Assembly (NCBI RefSeq): GCF_954871325.1 | Contig: NC_088778.1 | Coordinates: forward strand, 33,926,730-33,990,729 | Direction of reading: 5' to 3' | From: Gordionus sp. m RMFG-2023 | Taxonomy: Eukaryota; Nematomorpha; Gordioida; Chordodea; Parachordodidae | Length of the DNA stretch: 64,000 bases | Shown here: positions 24,922-37,360 of the stretch, piece by piece | Numbering within the stretch: position 1 is the first letter of the stretch | Layout of the letters: each line of letters starts with the position of its first letter | The notes under the pieces: model-generated | Databases searched by the model: none | The model's input: only the letters and a program-made list of their open reading frames with translations | What the model was told of the DNA's origin: nothing | Translations under genes and position numbers: made by a program

Positions 24922-26509
24922 ATGATAACTATTAAAACGTCCAAAAAATCTATCATTCTCTTGACCTGTTTGGTGTGGGTGTTAGAAAATTATTGTCGAG
25001 CTCATCCGGATGCCATTACTGACGATTACTTATCGGAAGAGAAGTGTCCCACTTTACCCCAAAATAAGGATTGTATCTGCTACGTCATGGAGATTAAAAC
25101 GGCAGAAAATACCACTGCTGTTAACTATTATTCTCTGATTTGCAACTCGATCCGCGAACAAAAGGATATAGTGGACGCGTTACGAATCTTAACCGAGACT
25201 GCTCCTTATAACATCAGTTTGTATGTGAAAAATAGTCGATTTGATTTAATATCGCAAGTTGTCCTTGAGTTAGAAAAAATAAAAAATGCCGGTTCCAAGC
25301 AGCACCGACCTATCAATATCCAAAGCTTATCGCTGTACTACAACAAATTTAATAGCATAGCACCCGAAGCCTTGCAACCATTGGCCCAAAATCTCGTTTC
25401 ACTGTCCATATTTGATAGCATGCATAAGCCGACCCTGACAGAGCCCAAGCTCGCTATGCTTTACGGAGCAGTGAAACCCCTAAAAAACCTGAAAACGCTT
25501 CATTTAATACTTCCGGAAGATGAATTCGACGCCTCATTCTTTGAAAACTTTCCCAAGCTTACAACGCTTTCCCTGATCCTACCCCAATTGCGACACCTCA
25601 AAAATTCTAAAGGGTTTAGGTCCTTAACAAATCTTAAAGAACTGATATTCACCAGCAAATTGCCTTACCTTCCGAAATCGATAGTTTCGCTTCCTCATTT
25701 AGAAAAGTTGTATTTCTATTCCGGCTCGCTGACAACTTTCCAATATGATAACCTGAGCAGCTTCGGCCCTGAATTAAGGGAACTCGATTTATCCAGTAAT
25801 CATATTGATAAAATCCCTGTCGGCATTTTTCAAAAGATCCTCAAATTAGAAGATCTTGTTTTAACCGACAATCATCTCGAATCGTTGCCACCCCTATGCT
25901 CATCGTCGCATTCTTCCACCGGAGAGAAAGATGAAGACAGCAAAGCCGAGACCAAAAATAATAATCTAACTCGCCTGGACCTGTCTCATAATGAATTCAA
26001 GGATGGCTCCCTTACGAAGGAGACATTTGCCAATTGTACCTCCCTTACTCATTTATTTTTGGAAGATAATCACCTCTCAAGTTTGCCCGGTGATATGTTA
26101 GACGATTCCGGAAATAGCCTTCAAGAACTTTCATTCAGCGAGAATAGGCTTAAACTGTTTCCTAGTTCGCTGTTATCCAAACTGAATAACCTCACATATC
26201 TCAGCCTCGGTAAAAACGAGATCCAAAATGTGCCCATTTTTGCCTTCAAAAATAATCTCAAACTACAGTATGTATATTTAAACTTGAATAATCTTAAGGA
26301 ATTCAATATGAATACCTTGTTATCGGCCCAGCGTTCCTTGAGCATTCTCGATCTTAGCCACAATCATTTGAGCTTCTTCGATTTCCAATATTTGGAGTAT
26401 TTCGATAACCTGACTCATCTAGATCTAAGTTACAATAATTTAACTAGCCTGAAAGAATTGGTAGATTTAGAATTGGTTCATCACCATATATATGCCATCT
26501 CTCTAACAG
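24922..26509 (+). CDS. LRR receptor unit C, intact first exon
   Basis: An uninterrupted exon of 529 codons plus one base. It starts at the ATG at 24922; an in-frame TTG 15 bases upstream is not needed and is not conserved. Order: signal peptide (SIILLTCLVWVL), cysteine N-cap (CPTLPQNKDCICYV), LRRs (LRELDLSSNHIDKIP, LTRLDLSHNEF, LSILDLSHNHL, LTHLDLSYNNL). It is the shortest unit: the N-cap loop is cut to TAENTTAVNYYSL, and the charged insert between LRRs is only STGEKDEDSKAETK. The donor ctaacag|gtagac is conserved. No second exon follows before unit D, so membrane anchoring would need the exon at 32710 (about 706 residues in total). Without it, read-through stops at 26529. Confidence 0.85.
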
Positions 26510-27976
26510 GTAGACATATTATTAAATAATTAACCCCCCCCACCTCCCCATTATTTCTTTGAGGTTTACCGTTTATAAATTTGACGAAAAATATTTTCCT
26601 CTGTCACTAATCATTTTCCCGCGTTCCTATGAAAATTTCAAAGATCGATTTTATTCATATTACTAATATCTTAACAACAAACAGAATTTATTCATTGAAC
26701 CCAGACATTTTAAAATGACTTCGTCCTGCCTTTAAAATAATTAAACGGGTATAGGCTTTCTCTTTGCCCAACCTTTTTCTATCTCAGCCTACCTCTGCCC
26801 AGTAATGGGTAAAAGGCTCTTCATTCCCTTTTACTTAGTACCCAATTTGATTGAATATGAGGAGTACCTAGCGTTAGCGCTGTTGTTAAACAACGCTAAA
26901 AGGGTTTAGCGCTTATTTCGCGTATCGCCCGCATATTTATTTATTTTTCTCGGTCCAATTTTTCCGGATCTTATTTCGACTTGTTTCCACAAAATATGTG
27001 GATCGGAATCAGATTTTAGAAAGAAAGAAAAAAATCGATAAGTTGTCAATCATTTTTTTTCGACCCCAATATTCTCTCATATTTTTAAGCATTTTATAAA
27101 TAAACTTAAATTTAAGTGACAAGATTTTTATTTATTTTAAAATTTTATGACAGCTTTTGCCAAAGAGAGTCAAAAAAAAACAATGTTAAATTATTTTAAA
27201 AATGTCCACAATGTGTGATATAATTTTTTTTTTTTTAAAGTATATATTTATGCTTTATATATCAATGCTCAAACAGATGTAGAAAGTTACACGGAAGATT
27301 GGGCTGGGTCTATGCAGACAGACTCCAAGCTCAAAAAAAACGGTTAAAACTCTTGGATCTACCAAATAAAATTAGAATTAATTTTTGCGCATATATACCT
27401 TTACCGAAAAATATTTAGCCACTATAAAGATCCAGACAAAAAGATATAGAAATAATTTTTGAGTAATAACGTTTTTTTAAAAAAATTGAAACGGGGTCTA
27501 CATGGTCTGGTCTCACCTGTACTTTGAGGGGTTCAAAGTAAATAATCTTTTTAATAGAAATTCAATTTTATACCCTTCAAGTAATCAGAAAATATATTTT
27601 ATTTTATTATATCATCACAATCATTATTTATCCGCATAATCCCCCCCCCCCCAAACATAATTACAGAAATTTTTATAAAATTTCATAAATTTTTACGTTG
27701 CAATTTTTATTAAAAATTTTATAATTTGCGAATATTTCGAAACTTTTAGAATTTTTTTTTAAAATGATTTTGGACATAGCGAGATTAAATTAATATTATT
27801 TTAAAGTATATAAAAGGTATGAATTTATGAGGTATTTATTTAAAAAAATTTTTTTTTGTATTTTATATGATTTTAAAATTAAATATATTTTTTTTCGGAA
27901 AAATTAGCATGATTGGATAAAGAAAAGAATGAAGATTAAAAGATTTAAATTCCGGTTGTTTTTATATAATCAATAT
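26510..27976 (+). repeat. Intron 5' part of unit C and upstream flank of unit D
   Basis: After the donor come a C-rich tract and intron sequence shared with units A, D, E and F. At 26745-26990 lies a GC-richer block (cgggtataggctttctctttg, tctcagcctacc, cgctaaaagggtttagcgctt) that recurs in the D intron (29944-30190) and in part in the E intron (53710-53790). From about 27660 the duplicated upstream flank of the next unit begins. No exon 2 was found. Confidence 0.55.
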
Positions 27977-28169
27977 CGTAAAATCACCAAAACATGACGT
28001 TTAAATATTTCATTTATCGTTTAGGGTGATTTCAAAAAATGACATTTCAATTTTTTTTTGTCATCGTCATCTTTTAAATAAAAAAAACTATAATTTTATA
28101 AAAATTATTTTAATATAATTTTTTTTTGTTTTTGTTTTTGGTTTAACATTAATTGTGAGAAAGAGAGAA
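27977..28169 (+). promoter_or_regulatory. Conserved upstream block of LRR unit D
   Basis: Contains ccaaaacatgacgttt (half-conserved CRE-like core near 27995), cgtttagggtgattt, aatgacatttcaatttttt and gtcatcgtcatctttta in the family order, then ttaacattaattgtgaga before the ATG. Confidence 0.45.
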
Positions 28170-31100
28170 ATGATAATTATTAAAACCTCTAAAAAATCTA
28201 TCATTTTCTTGACATGTTTGGTATGGGTGTTGGAAAATCATTGTTGTCGAGCTGACCCTGATACTAATGACGACGATTACATATCGGAAGAGGAGTGCCC
28301 CGCTTTACCCCAAAATAAGGATTGTCACTGCGACGTCATGGAGACTAACACGACAGAAATCGAAGGCCAGCACGCCACAACCACTGCTAAGTATTATTCT
28401 CTGAGTTGCATTTCGATCCGCGAACAAAAGGATTTATTGGAAGCGTTACGAATCCTAACCGATGCTGCTTCGTATAACATTAGTTTGCGTGTGAAAAATA
28501 GTCGATTTGATTTTATATCGGACTTTGCCCACGAATTCGAAAAAATGACAAATGCTGGCTCCAAACAACGCAGACCTATCAATATCCAAAGCTTATCGCT
28601 GTTCTACAACAAATTTAATAGCATAACCCCCGACGCCTTTCTGCCATTGGCCCAAAATCTTGTGTCACTGTCCATATTCGATAGCACGGATAAGCCGACT
28701 CTGACAGGGCCCAAGCTTGATATGCTTTACGAAGCATTGAAACCCCTGAAAAACCTGGAAACGCTTGATTTGATCATTCCGGAAGAATTTGAATTCGACG
28801 CCTCATACTTTGAAAACTTTCCCAAGCTTGAAACCCTTTCCCTGATGTTACCCAATTTGCTACACCTCAAGAATTCTAAAGGGTTTAGGTCCTTAACAAA
28901 TCTTAGAGAATTGATAATCACGAGCAAATTGCCTTATCTTCCGAAATCTATAGTCTCTCTTCCTCATTTAGAAATGTTGTATTTCTATTCCAGTTCGCTG
29001 TCAACTTTCCAAAATGATATCCTCAGCTTTGGCCCAGAATTAAGAGAACTCGATTTATCCAGTAATCACATTGATACAATCCCTTTCGGCACTTTTCAAA
29101 AGATGCTAAAATTAGAAGATCTTGCTTTATCTGACAATCATCTCGAGTCTTTGCCACCCTTATGCTCACCGTCGCCTTCTATCATCGATATCGCTGGAGA
29201 GAAAAATAAAGACATAGCAATTGAAAGAGGTGGTGTTCATTCTGGCAAAGCCGAGAGCAAAAATAATAATCTGACTCGCCTGGACCTATCTCATAATGAA
29301 TTTAAGGATGGATCCCTTACCAAGGAGACGTTTGCCAGTTGTACCTCCCTTACAGAATTATTCTTGGATGATAACCATCTCTCAAGCCTGCCCGGTGATA
29401 TGTTAGACGATTCCCGAAATAGCCTTCAAGAACTTTCATTCAGCGAGAATAGGCTTAAACTGTTTCCTAGTTCGCTGTTATCTAAACTGAATAACCTCAT
29501 ATATCTCAGTCTCGGTAAAAACGAGATCCAAAATGTGCCCATTTTTGCTTTCAAAAATTATCGCAAACTCCAGTATATATACTTAAACATGAATAAACTT
29601 AAGGAATTTAATATGAATACCTTGTTATCGGCCAAGCGTTCCTTGAGCATTCTTGATCTTAGCAACAACCATTTGAGTTCCTTCGATTTCCAATATTTGG
29701 AGAATTTCCATAACCTGACTCGTCTAGATCTAAGTTACAATAATTTAACCAGCGTGAAAGGATTGTTAGATACAGAATTGATCCATCACCATATACATGC
29801 CATCTCTCTAGAAGGTAGACATATTAATTATTTCATTGAGGTTTACTCAGAGTCTAATTTTATTAAAACTCACTCAACAAAAAATAAATCGAACAACAAC
29901 AGACATTTATTTACTGAACATTCCCCCTAAATATATGTGCATTTCTCGGGTATAGGCTTTCTCTTTGCTCAACCCTTTCCATCTCAGCCTACAGAACTTT
30001 AAACGAGTTCCCTCTGCCCAATAATGGGTAGAGGGCTCTTCCATATGGGAATAAGAGGAATACCTAGCTTTAGCTCTGTTGTTGAACAACGCTAAGAGGG
30101 TTTAGCGCTTAAATCGCGTATCACCCACGTATTTATTTTATTATCTCGATCCAATATGTATCTAAGCCGATTCTCATTTTCGACTTGTTTCTCTATAAAA
30201 TATTTGGATCGTAATCAGATCTTAGAAAAAAAGAAATAGATAAGTTGTCAATTTATTTTTATTCTTCCATATTGACATATTTAAACAGTTATTATTATGA
30301 TTTTTTTTTTATTTTAAAATTTTATGCCAGCTTTTGCCAAGAGAGTGTCAAAAAAAAACAAGTGATAAATTATTCTTTAAAAATGATCCCGACAAATATT
30401 TAGAAAGAATTTTGAGTAATAAAATTGGAATGGAATCTGCTTAACCCCACCTGCACTATGGGAGGTTTAATTTAAAGTAAATAATTCATTTCACTATATC
30501 AGTTAGAATTTCAATTTAAGATGAGTGAATTTCATAGTATAGATTTTTTAACAATTTTTTCTTAAAATTGTAATTGTTTTTTATTTGTTTTTTTTAAAAA
30601 ATAAATATACAGTGTTTTATATATATATTTTTAAAAAAAAACACAATCTAACCTTCGACAACCCCCTCCCCCCCTCCTCCCTCTCCTCATTTTAAAATAA
30701 TTTTTAATAAAATTTTTTTTTTGTAAAATAAACCATCTTAATAAATTAGTTTATAAAAACGTTATCATTTATCGTTTTAGGGTATTTTAGAAATTAATAT
30801 ACTTTGAAAGAAAAATTACGATAATTTTTAAGATTTATGTTTGCCGAAATAAGTACGCTCATTTTAATTTAATTTATTTATCTTAAGGACCTGTCTGTGC
30901 AAAAAATCGCAAAAAATTAGGAAAGAAGAAATAAAAAAAATATTAAAATAAAAACGTGTCCAAATATATAATTATCGAAACTTTAAAAATTTTCAAAAAT
31001 TTATTAAAATTTTAAAACTTCCGAAAAGTATGAAAACTTTATAAATTTTTTTAGAGTAAAAAATTATTGTAATGTTTAGGTTTACAGTTACTCTTTCTCT

Positions 31101-33242
31101 TTCTAATAAGTAGGAATGAGAATTCTGCGTTATTTAAATTCTTTATTTTGCAACTCCCCAAGAACCATTTTCCAGAGTAATTTCTTACTGTCATCTGTCA
31201 TCATATGTTACCTGTTCATTTATTAAAAGATACTTTTAAAATGGATCTAGATACAGATACATCGCCTATACCACATTTTTATATCTAGGTATAAACCACT
31301 CATTAAATCATTTTTCATCGTTATTTTGAGTGTGTGCCATTTTGTACAATTACAGGCTAAAGATAATTAATTTTTCTAAAAAAGCGTCGTTCATTTTTCA
31401 TTCAAAATTCGGCTCCCGATTGATTTGAATATCCTATTCCTCTCACACATAGATCCAATTAATTTATCTTGCGAACTTTTCAAAATGGCGCATACACACG
31501 AATGGGAAATTTTTTTTTTGATTTTATTAGATGCGACTGGGCGTAGATAGTTGTCAAATTTGCGGGGTTCGATAAATAACATTTGCAGCTGATGACAATT
31601 TGGGGGCCCAGAAATTGAGCCTAAATTTTGTGATAAAATTTGGAGCATACCCGGCTCGGGCCTTAAATGGGCCGGTTCGGTTTCGGTTTTAAAAGCTGAT
31701 AAGGTCGGGTTTGGCCCGGGGCTTCTGGCTGATGCGAATGATATTTGGTTTTGGTGGACTGAATCCAAAATAAGGAATGCCAAAGTTCGATCTGGGTTAT
31801 ACCAAATTAGACTCGGAATGATAGTATTTTTAAATACTAAACCCATGAAACCAACTATTTATACAATTCATGGGGGAAATGCCAAAGTATATAAAATAGG
31901 AATTTTGAAAATTGTTTTAAAAATCAGCCTATCATATTTACAGGCCCATAATTTGGAATTTTGACTTAATGAGCATTGAGGGATGGAGCAAAGCTAATCT
32001 AGAGGTTAGGATAAATGCTTGAACAGCAAAACTCAGGTTCTAATATAGTTTAATATTAGTTACAATTTAATACCATTTTATAAAATATGAATAAAGGTAT
32101 TCAGATATATTAATATTATTATGATAGTCATTTGGAAATTTATATTATAAATTGGGAAGGAGATTTTTATCTTTAGAGGAGATAGACTCCAATAAAGTTA
32201 CGGTCGTGCCCACTTAATTTGAAATTGGCTTTTTTTTTTACCAGGAGTTCTATAATGTTTAATCAGTTTAATCCAAGGACCAGTAACAAACTTGCTCCGT
32301 TCCCATTTTGGAACATTCCGAAACGGGTTCAGACTCGGCCCGTATTCCGACTTTATTATAAATAGAATTTTCGGAGGAGCCAGGCCCCCTTAAAGTTACG
32401 GTCATGCATACTTAATATGAAATTTGCTTCTTATTTTTTCCGAATCCTATAATGTTATTCAATTTTAACCAAGTATCCAGGAACAATTTTTGCCATCTTG
32501 TTCCGTTCCCATTTTGGAACATTCCGAAATGGGCTAAGACTCGACCCGTATTCCTACTTCATTACAAATTAATTTATAAACCCACCTTATGAAACCAAAT
32601 ATTTTTATAATAGGCTAAGATTAATTTTTATCATGTTACTTATTTTCAAATCAGCTGATTTAAATCGCGTTTATATTTTAATACTTATTTTTTAAATGCA
32701 TGCTAACAGGCAACCCATTGGTCTGTGATTGCGATACTTATCTACTGGCTCAATGGTTTCACGAAACATCTGGTTTGATCGATTTCCCGAAAAAATTAGA
32801 CTCTACCACTTGTAGCAACCCGTCAAAGGGCCTGCACGAAATCAATATTCTGAACGAAACTATGATCGACATTTTAATGCCACATTGTGAACCACCTTCG
32901 CCGTCCGACGATACTCACGATAATCATTTTTCTTCTTCTTCACCGCTAGCAGCTAAACGTCCGGGTGAGCAGAACTCCGGAAAAAAGAAAACCTCCTCCG
33001 CCATTATAGCGGTCATAGCTACGCTGTTTGGCGTCGCAGCCATCATTCTGGTAGCCTTATTAATGACAGGTCGCATTTTCAACAAATGTAATTTCGCGAA
33101 TACCCCGTTACTTTCGAGATTTTCGTCGCCTTTCAAACATAGAAACGGTACCCTGAAATTTTGGAATACCGGAACTTCTGATCGTATTAGATTCGTTAAT
33201 AAAGAAGACAGCAACAGTACTCTTCCCACGTCCCTGGCATAG
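28170..33242 (+). CDS. LRR receptor unit D, complete two-exon gene
   Basis: Exon 1 is 28170-29814, exon 2 is 32710-33242 (intron 2895 bp, phase 1, donor ctagaag|gtagac, acceptor ctaacag|gcaacc). The join reads SLEGNPLVCDC, a canonical LRR-to-C-cap transition, and gives 725 residues. Domains: signal peptide 1 to about 28; LRRNT with Cys 43, 52, 54 and 80; LRRs about 100-548 with a charged insert near 350-385; LRRCT with Cys 554, 556, 583 and 608; Ser/Pro-rich stalk 609-643; transmembrane helix about 644-670 (IIAVIATLFGVAAIILVALL); tail 671-725. The tail has no tyrosine, TIR or other known signalling domain. The ATG at 28170 is used because it matches all other units; a GTG 15 bases upstream is in frame. 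It is a predicted single-pass surface receptor or adhesion protein. Ligand and pathway are unknown. Confidence 0.88.
29815..32709 (+). other. Intron of unit D, repeat-bearing
   Basis: Besides the duplicated intron 5' part and the GC-richer block at 29944-30190, the intron contains a GC-rich repeat (31640-31760: ggctcgggccttaaatgggc) and a tandem pair of about 190 bp (about 32190-32385 and 32388-32580), each with ttcccattttggaacattcc and aaagttacggtc. The F intron carries the inverted counterpart of this whole part (about 59760-60400), but only one copy of the tandem unit. Confidence 0.55.
32710..33242 (+). CDS. LRR terminal exon: C-cap, stalk, transmembrane helix, tail (candidate shared exon)
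   Basis: This is exon 2 of unit D, listed separately because it is the only complete terminal exon on the + strand downstream of units A, B, C and D. Its acceptor (ctaacag|gc) is phase 1 and keeps frame with every first-exon donor in the cluster. It encodes the four LRRCT cysteines, a Ser-rich stalk, one transmembrane helix, a KCNFANTP juxtamembrane stretch and the conserved GTLKFWNTGTSDRIRFVN tail. Stop TAG at 33240-33242; possible AATAAA at 33522 and 33531. Whether A-C use it needs transcript evidence. Confidence 0.85.
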
Positions 33243-33720
33243 ATGACATGTATAGCGTTTTTTAAATCACGTAGTCTTCGTTTGCAATATCATAGTGAAA
33301 CTACTTTGAACCTGATTATGATTGAAAGTGCTAAGATAGATATTGTTTATAAACTATTTTTTTTTATATTTAAGACTCAGGGAAAAAAAATATTTTTTTG
33401 TAAATTTTGATAATCATACTTATATATAAATCGTTGTTATTTACTATTATTATTATTATTATTATTATGTTTAATATTCATCATCTTTATTATGATGAAA
33501 GATTTGTAATTTTTGTATATAAATAAATAGAATAAAAAAATTTTAGGTACGGATACCACCAAAAAAAAAAATTTAAAGCTATGATGAAAACTCTTTTTAT
33601 TTTTAATTGTCACTTGTCAAGATTAGCGAATAGACTTTTCTCAGATCTTCTAATTCGTGCTGTTCTAGTTTTTCTAGTAGATATATAGTGTCAGTCATAG
33701 ATATTACTGAATATAGTTAG
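33243..33720 (+). other. 3' UTR and downstream flank of unit D
   Basis: One palindrome arm is present (cgtttgcaatatcatagtg near 33269-33290), the second arm seen in other units is missing, and AATAAA words occur at 33522-33536. The flank matches 9729-10235 in the same orientation. Confidence 0.5.
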
Positions 33721-36700
33721 TTCTTATTTATTTTTAGTCAAAATATGTACATAATTTAGATTGAGAAAAGACTCGCCGGCCAGATATTTTAAATAACGGA
33801 ATGTGTTAATTTGCTAAAAAAAAAAAATTTCTAGTAAGTTTTTTTTTTTGCAGGCTCTGAAGTTGACAATCATCGTTATAACGGGATGGGTATTATTCAA
33901 GTGGTAAGCGTAGGGCTTAGAGAATAGAAGCCTGGGAATGCCCCCCCCACCTCGAGTCGGAAAATATCTTGTATTTATAAATATAATATCATTTTAAAGG
34001 CTAATAAAAATTTCCCATCAATCTTCCCCCCCCCCCCCACTCACCTTCCCTAATAATTTAGGGAGAAATATAAGAGAAAAAGCTTTGCAAATCAAGAAAA
34101 TGTAATCGAGGGGAAAAGGCCTTGCAGTAATTGAGTTTAAAGAACTCCAATCAAATTTATGGAAGAAATCCACCTAATAATGCCTTTCGTTCCCCTGTCC
34201 CTAGCAAGTTCCTGGTAAAGGCTATGGCAGTTAATGTTGTACTTTTTCTTGTATTATGCAAATAGGACCCTGTTCAGTAGTTATATGTTGAGGGAAGAGG
34301 ACAATATAATTATAATGATACCTATTTTATGAAATGGGAGGGGGGGGTAGGATTGAATACAATTAATTTAGTAAAACTATTTAATAATAAGAGATATATT
34401 GTTAATACAATAATTGACATAATGGTTTTAACTAAATAAAAAGTTAGATAAAAATATTACGTCTTCATTTGGAAACATTGTCGTTGGCATGGGGGGGGGG
34501 GGGAATTTATTAATTTATTAAATTGATAATATAAATGCTTAAAAAAAAATTTTCAGTATTTGTATGTTTGTTTTTATATTTTTTTAAAATAAATTTAAAA
34601 TTTATCTTGCCAAAAAATTTGTCTATTTTCTCTTATATTCCTTTTCTTTATATAAATCTTACCTTCTCAAAATCGTTATGAAGAAACGATCTTTAATTTA
34701 TTCCTATTTCAACAAATGTTAAGCGCAGATAACGCCATTTTGAAAAACGGTTAACTCTATAGGTAGAAAATTTTTTTGCTGAAGTCTCCAGATTTCGCTA
34801 ATAGATGCTTAGAACTTTTGTACCATTTATGAGCAAAATCTTCAGGGTTGCGTAATATTTTTCTGGATAAAATAGTGTTAACCGTTTTTAAAAATCTACT
34901 CAAAATGAGCCGTTTAACAACATTAGCCACTAGTCTATCAGACTATCTTTTTATGCCGCTTTAAATATAAAAGTATCATATTTAAGATTCAGCCTAAGAC
35001 TTTCCCTGATTTTTTGTTTCGATGATGACTGGTTTTTATTTATTGGCTGAAAAAAAATTGATCGGATGAACTAGTGAATACTATTAACGCATTACGCATT
35101 GTTCACTGCTTCCATAATTCTATCACGATGCCAATTTTGGCTATCTATTCTATTTTTCCCAAAAATGTGTTTCCTTAAACTATCTAACTAAACTGGTTGA
35201 AGTAGTTTAAGAGATATGAAACACGTACTAATTATTGACATAAATTTATTTCCCTAGATAATGCTTCCAGATGTTTGGCAAACTTTACGCTCTTAAGACG
35301 CGATAATCATAGTTAGTTTTTGGGGTTCATAATTAATGTATTAGTAACGCAAACCATATAGTTAGAACTTCTATGTTCTCCGTTCTGGCATGATGCTTAA
35401 TTTTGCCAATTTTTCCATTTTTTTTACCAAGAATTCTTTTCCTCTTTAAACCAACACTACCAAAGAGAATGAAGGAATAAAATATAAGAATAAAGCCCTA
35501 CTATAATGGTTTAGTATAAGTTTTCAGAATCAATGTTTCCAGAAGCTTGGCTCATGTGCAGATTGGGAGCTTGATGTCGTAGTTTTCATTTTGTAGTTGA
35601 GTGGAAGTAGTAGTCAAACATTAAGTGTCAGCGCAGGCCAGATATATAGTTTTTTATTATTTTCCGATTTTTACACGATATCTATTTTGACGGATTAAAT
35701 TAATGTAAAATTATGATCTAAACATTTATTTTAGTTACTTTTTAAACTTAAGGTTTGGTCAAAATCTTGTTACAAATAATTTTTTTTCCTCTATACTGGC
35801 TACTATACTGTTTAAAGTCAGACACTAATAAAAGCACACTGACTGCCATATTTTAGAATTAGGGCTTGTTGAGCCAACTTTAACGGAGATTATATTAAGA
35901 CTACCGAAAAATCAATAATATATAAGAATTTTATACAGTAGGGATGTTTATGGGCTAAGCCCCCAAAAATTTTATAAAACCACCCCAGTGGGAAATTTTG
36001 GCTACTCCACTGTCAATACGGAATAAGATTTTTTGTTAAGGGCTGAGAGATATTCACTATTATGTTGCTAAATTGATTGGAGTATAAGTATAATGACAGA
36101 TTTTGGAAGTTAATATATTTCATTGAATGGGCATATCCAAGTTAACAGTCCTAAAGACACCTACTAATGCCTTTTGTTCGTAAAGCGATTGACAACTTAA
36201 AATACTTAGTATTTGAAGGCGGGCGTTGTTAGCCTTTGATAACAGTTCTCATTTTTGATATAATTGGACTATGTTCTTTCTTATTTCTTCTTTTGCCAAG
36301 TTGTTGTTAGATATTACCAAGGCAGTGTCGAACGAATCTGTATTTTAGAAATTTTTTTGCTTGGATCAACAGTGACACATATGGTTAAAATATATTTGAA
36401 GAATCGTTGTTTTCCAAAGTTGAGTTTTGAAACCAGCAAGATTAAGTTTTATTGCTGACGCTAACTAGATAGATGTGCTCTCCTGGGTTATGATATATAT
36501 ATATATATATAGTAGACGGGAAAAGACCATTTGATTCCATATTTTTTAAAATACATATAAAAAAATGAGTTTTATTGCATTTAAAAAAAAATTAGTTATT
36601 GTTTCGTAACATTTCTACATGTTTACTTGGCATTTTCATCGCTCCCTTGAATGCACTTACTTTCATTGCGCTTGAACTTTGGATTAGAAACGCCTAACAC

Positions 36701-37360
36701 TGCATTCCGTTAAATATCTACATTTGAAACAAAAGGAATCCCCATCACTTTTACATCACAATAAATGTCCTCTATCTGGAGATTAACATCAATAATCCTA
36801 TTGCCAAATCAAATTTTACAACTGCAAATATACCCTCACCTCATTTAGGTTATAAATCGAAATAATACCAAGATCCCACTTAGAGGTTTCGCTCAAAAAT
36901 GAATTTCCACCACTTTTCAATTAGAATGCTAGATTGCAGCACTTTTCGCATGTTCTCTTGGTAATAATCATATAGATAACCTAGGTCATCATCACCTAGA
37001 TTTTTAAGAAAGACTTCTAGGAAATATGCCTTATAATTAATTTCAGCATTGTAAACAAAATTTATTGCCTAAATACAATATAAATATTGTTCATTTTTAT
37101 GAAATACAAATAAATTAAATTTTTGGATATAGATTTGGTATGGCTTGGCTTGGAATTTTTTTTATTAGATATGGATCGGGCCTAACGGCCTGGGGCGGGC
37201 TTGGTCAAAAAATTAAGGCCAACGAAGGTTTCTGTTGTAGTCGATGTATACCTTGTCAATCACATTCACTACCTGTCAGATTGATAGGTTGCCAAATAGA
37301 AATGACAAATGATTTATATTTGATTAAATAACATATCATCGATAAAATTATTCCTATCGG
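33721..37360. other. Intergenic DNA with a MITE copy
   Basis: No gene recognised. A MITE relative lies at about 34738-34922 (right end gagccgtttaacaacatt, left end eroded). Runs of C or G occur near 34030 and 34491. The open frames at 36264 and 37140 lack coding features. The second overlaps a short GC-rich repeat (37170-37215). Confidence 0.45.

Noticed and set aside
31391-31846. 151-codon - strand open frame in the D intron
   Set aside because: It overlaps GC-rich repeat also present in the F intron, has no recognisable domain, and its length is explained by the lower AT content there.
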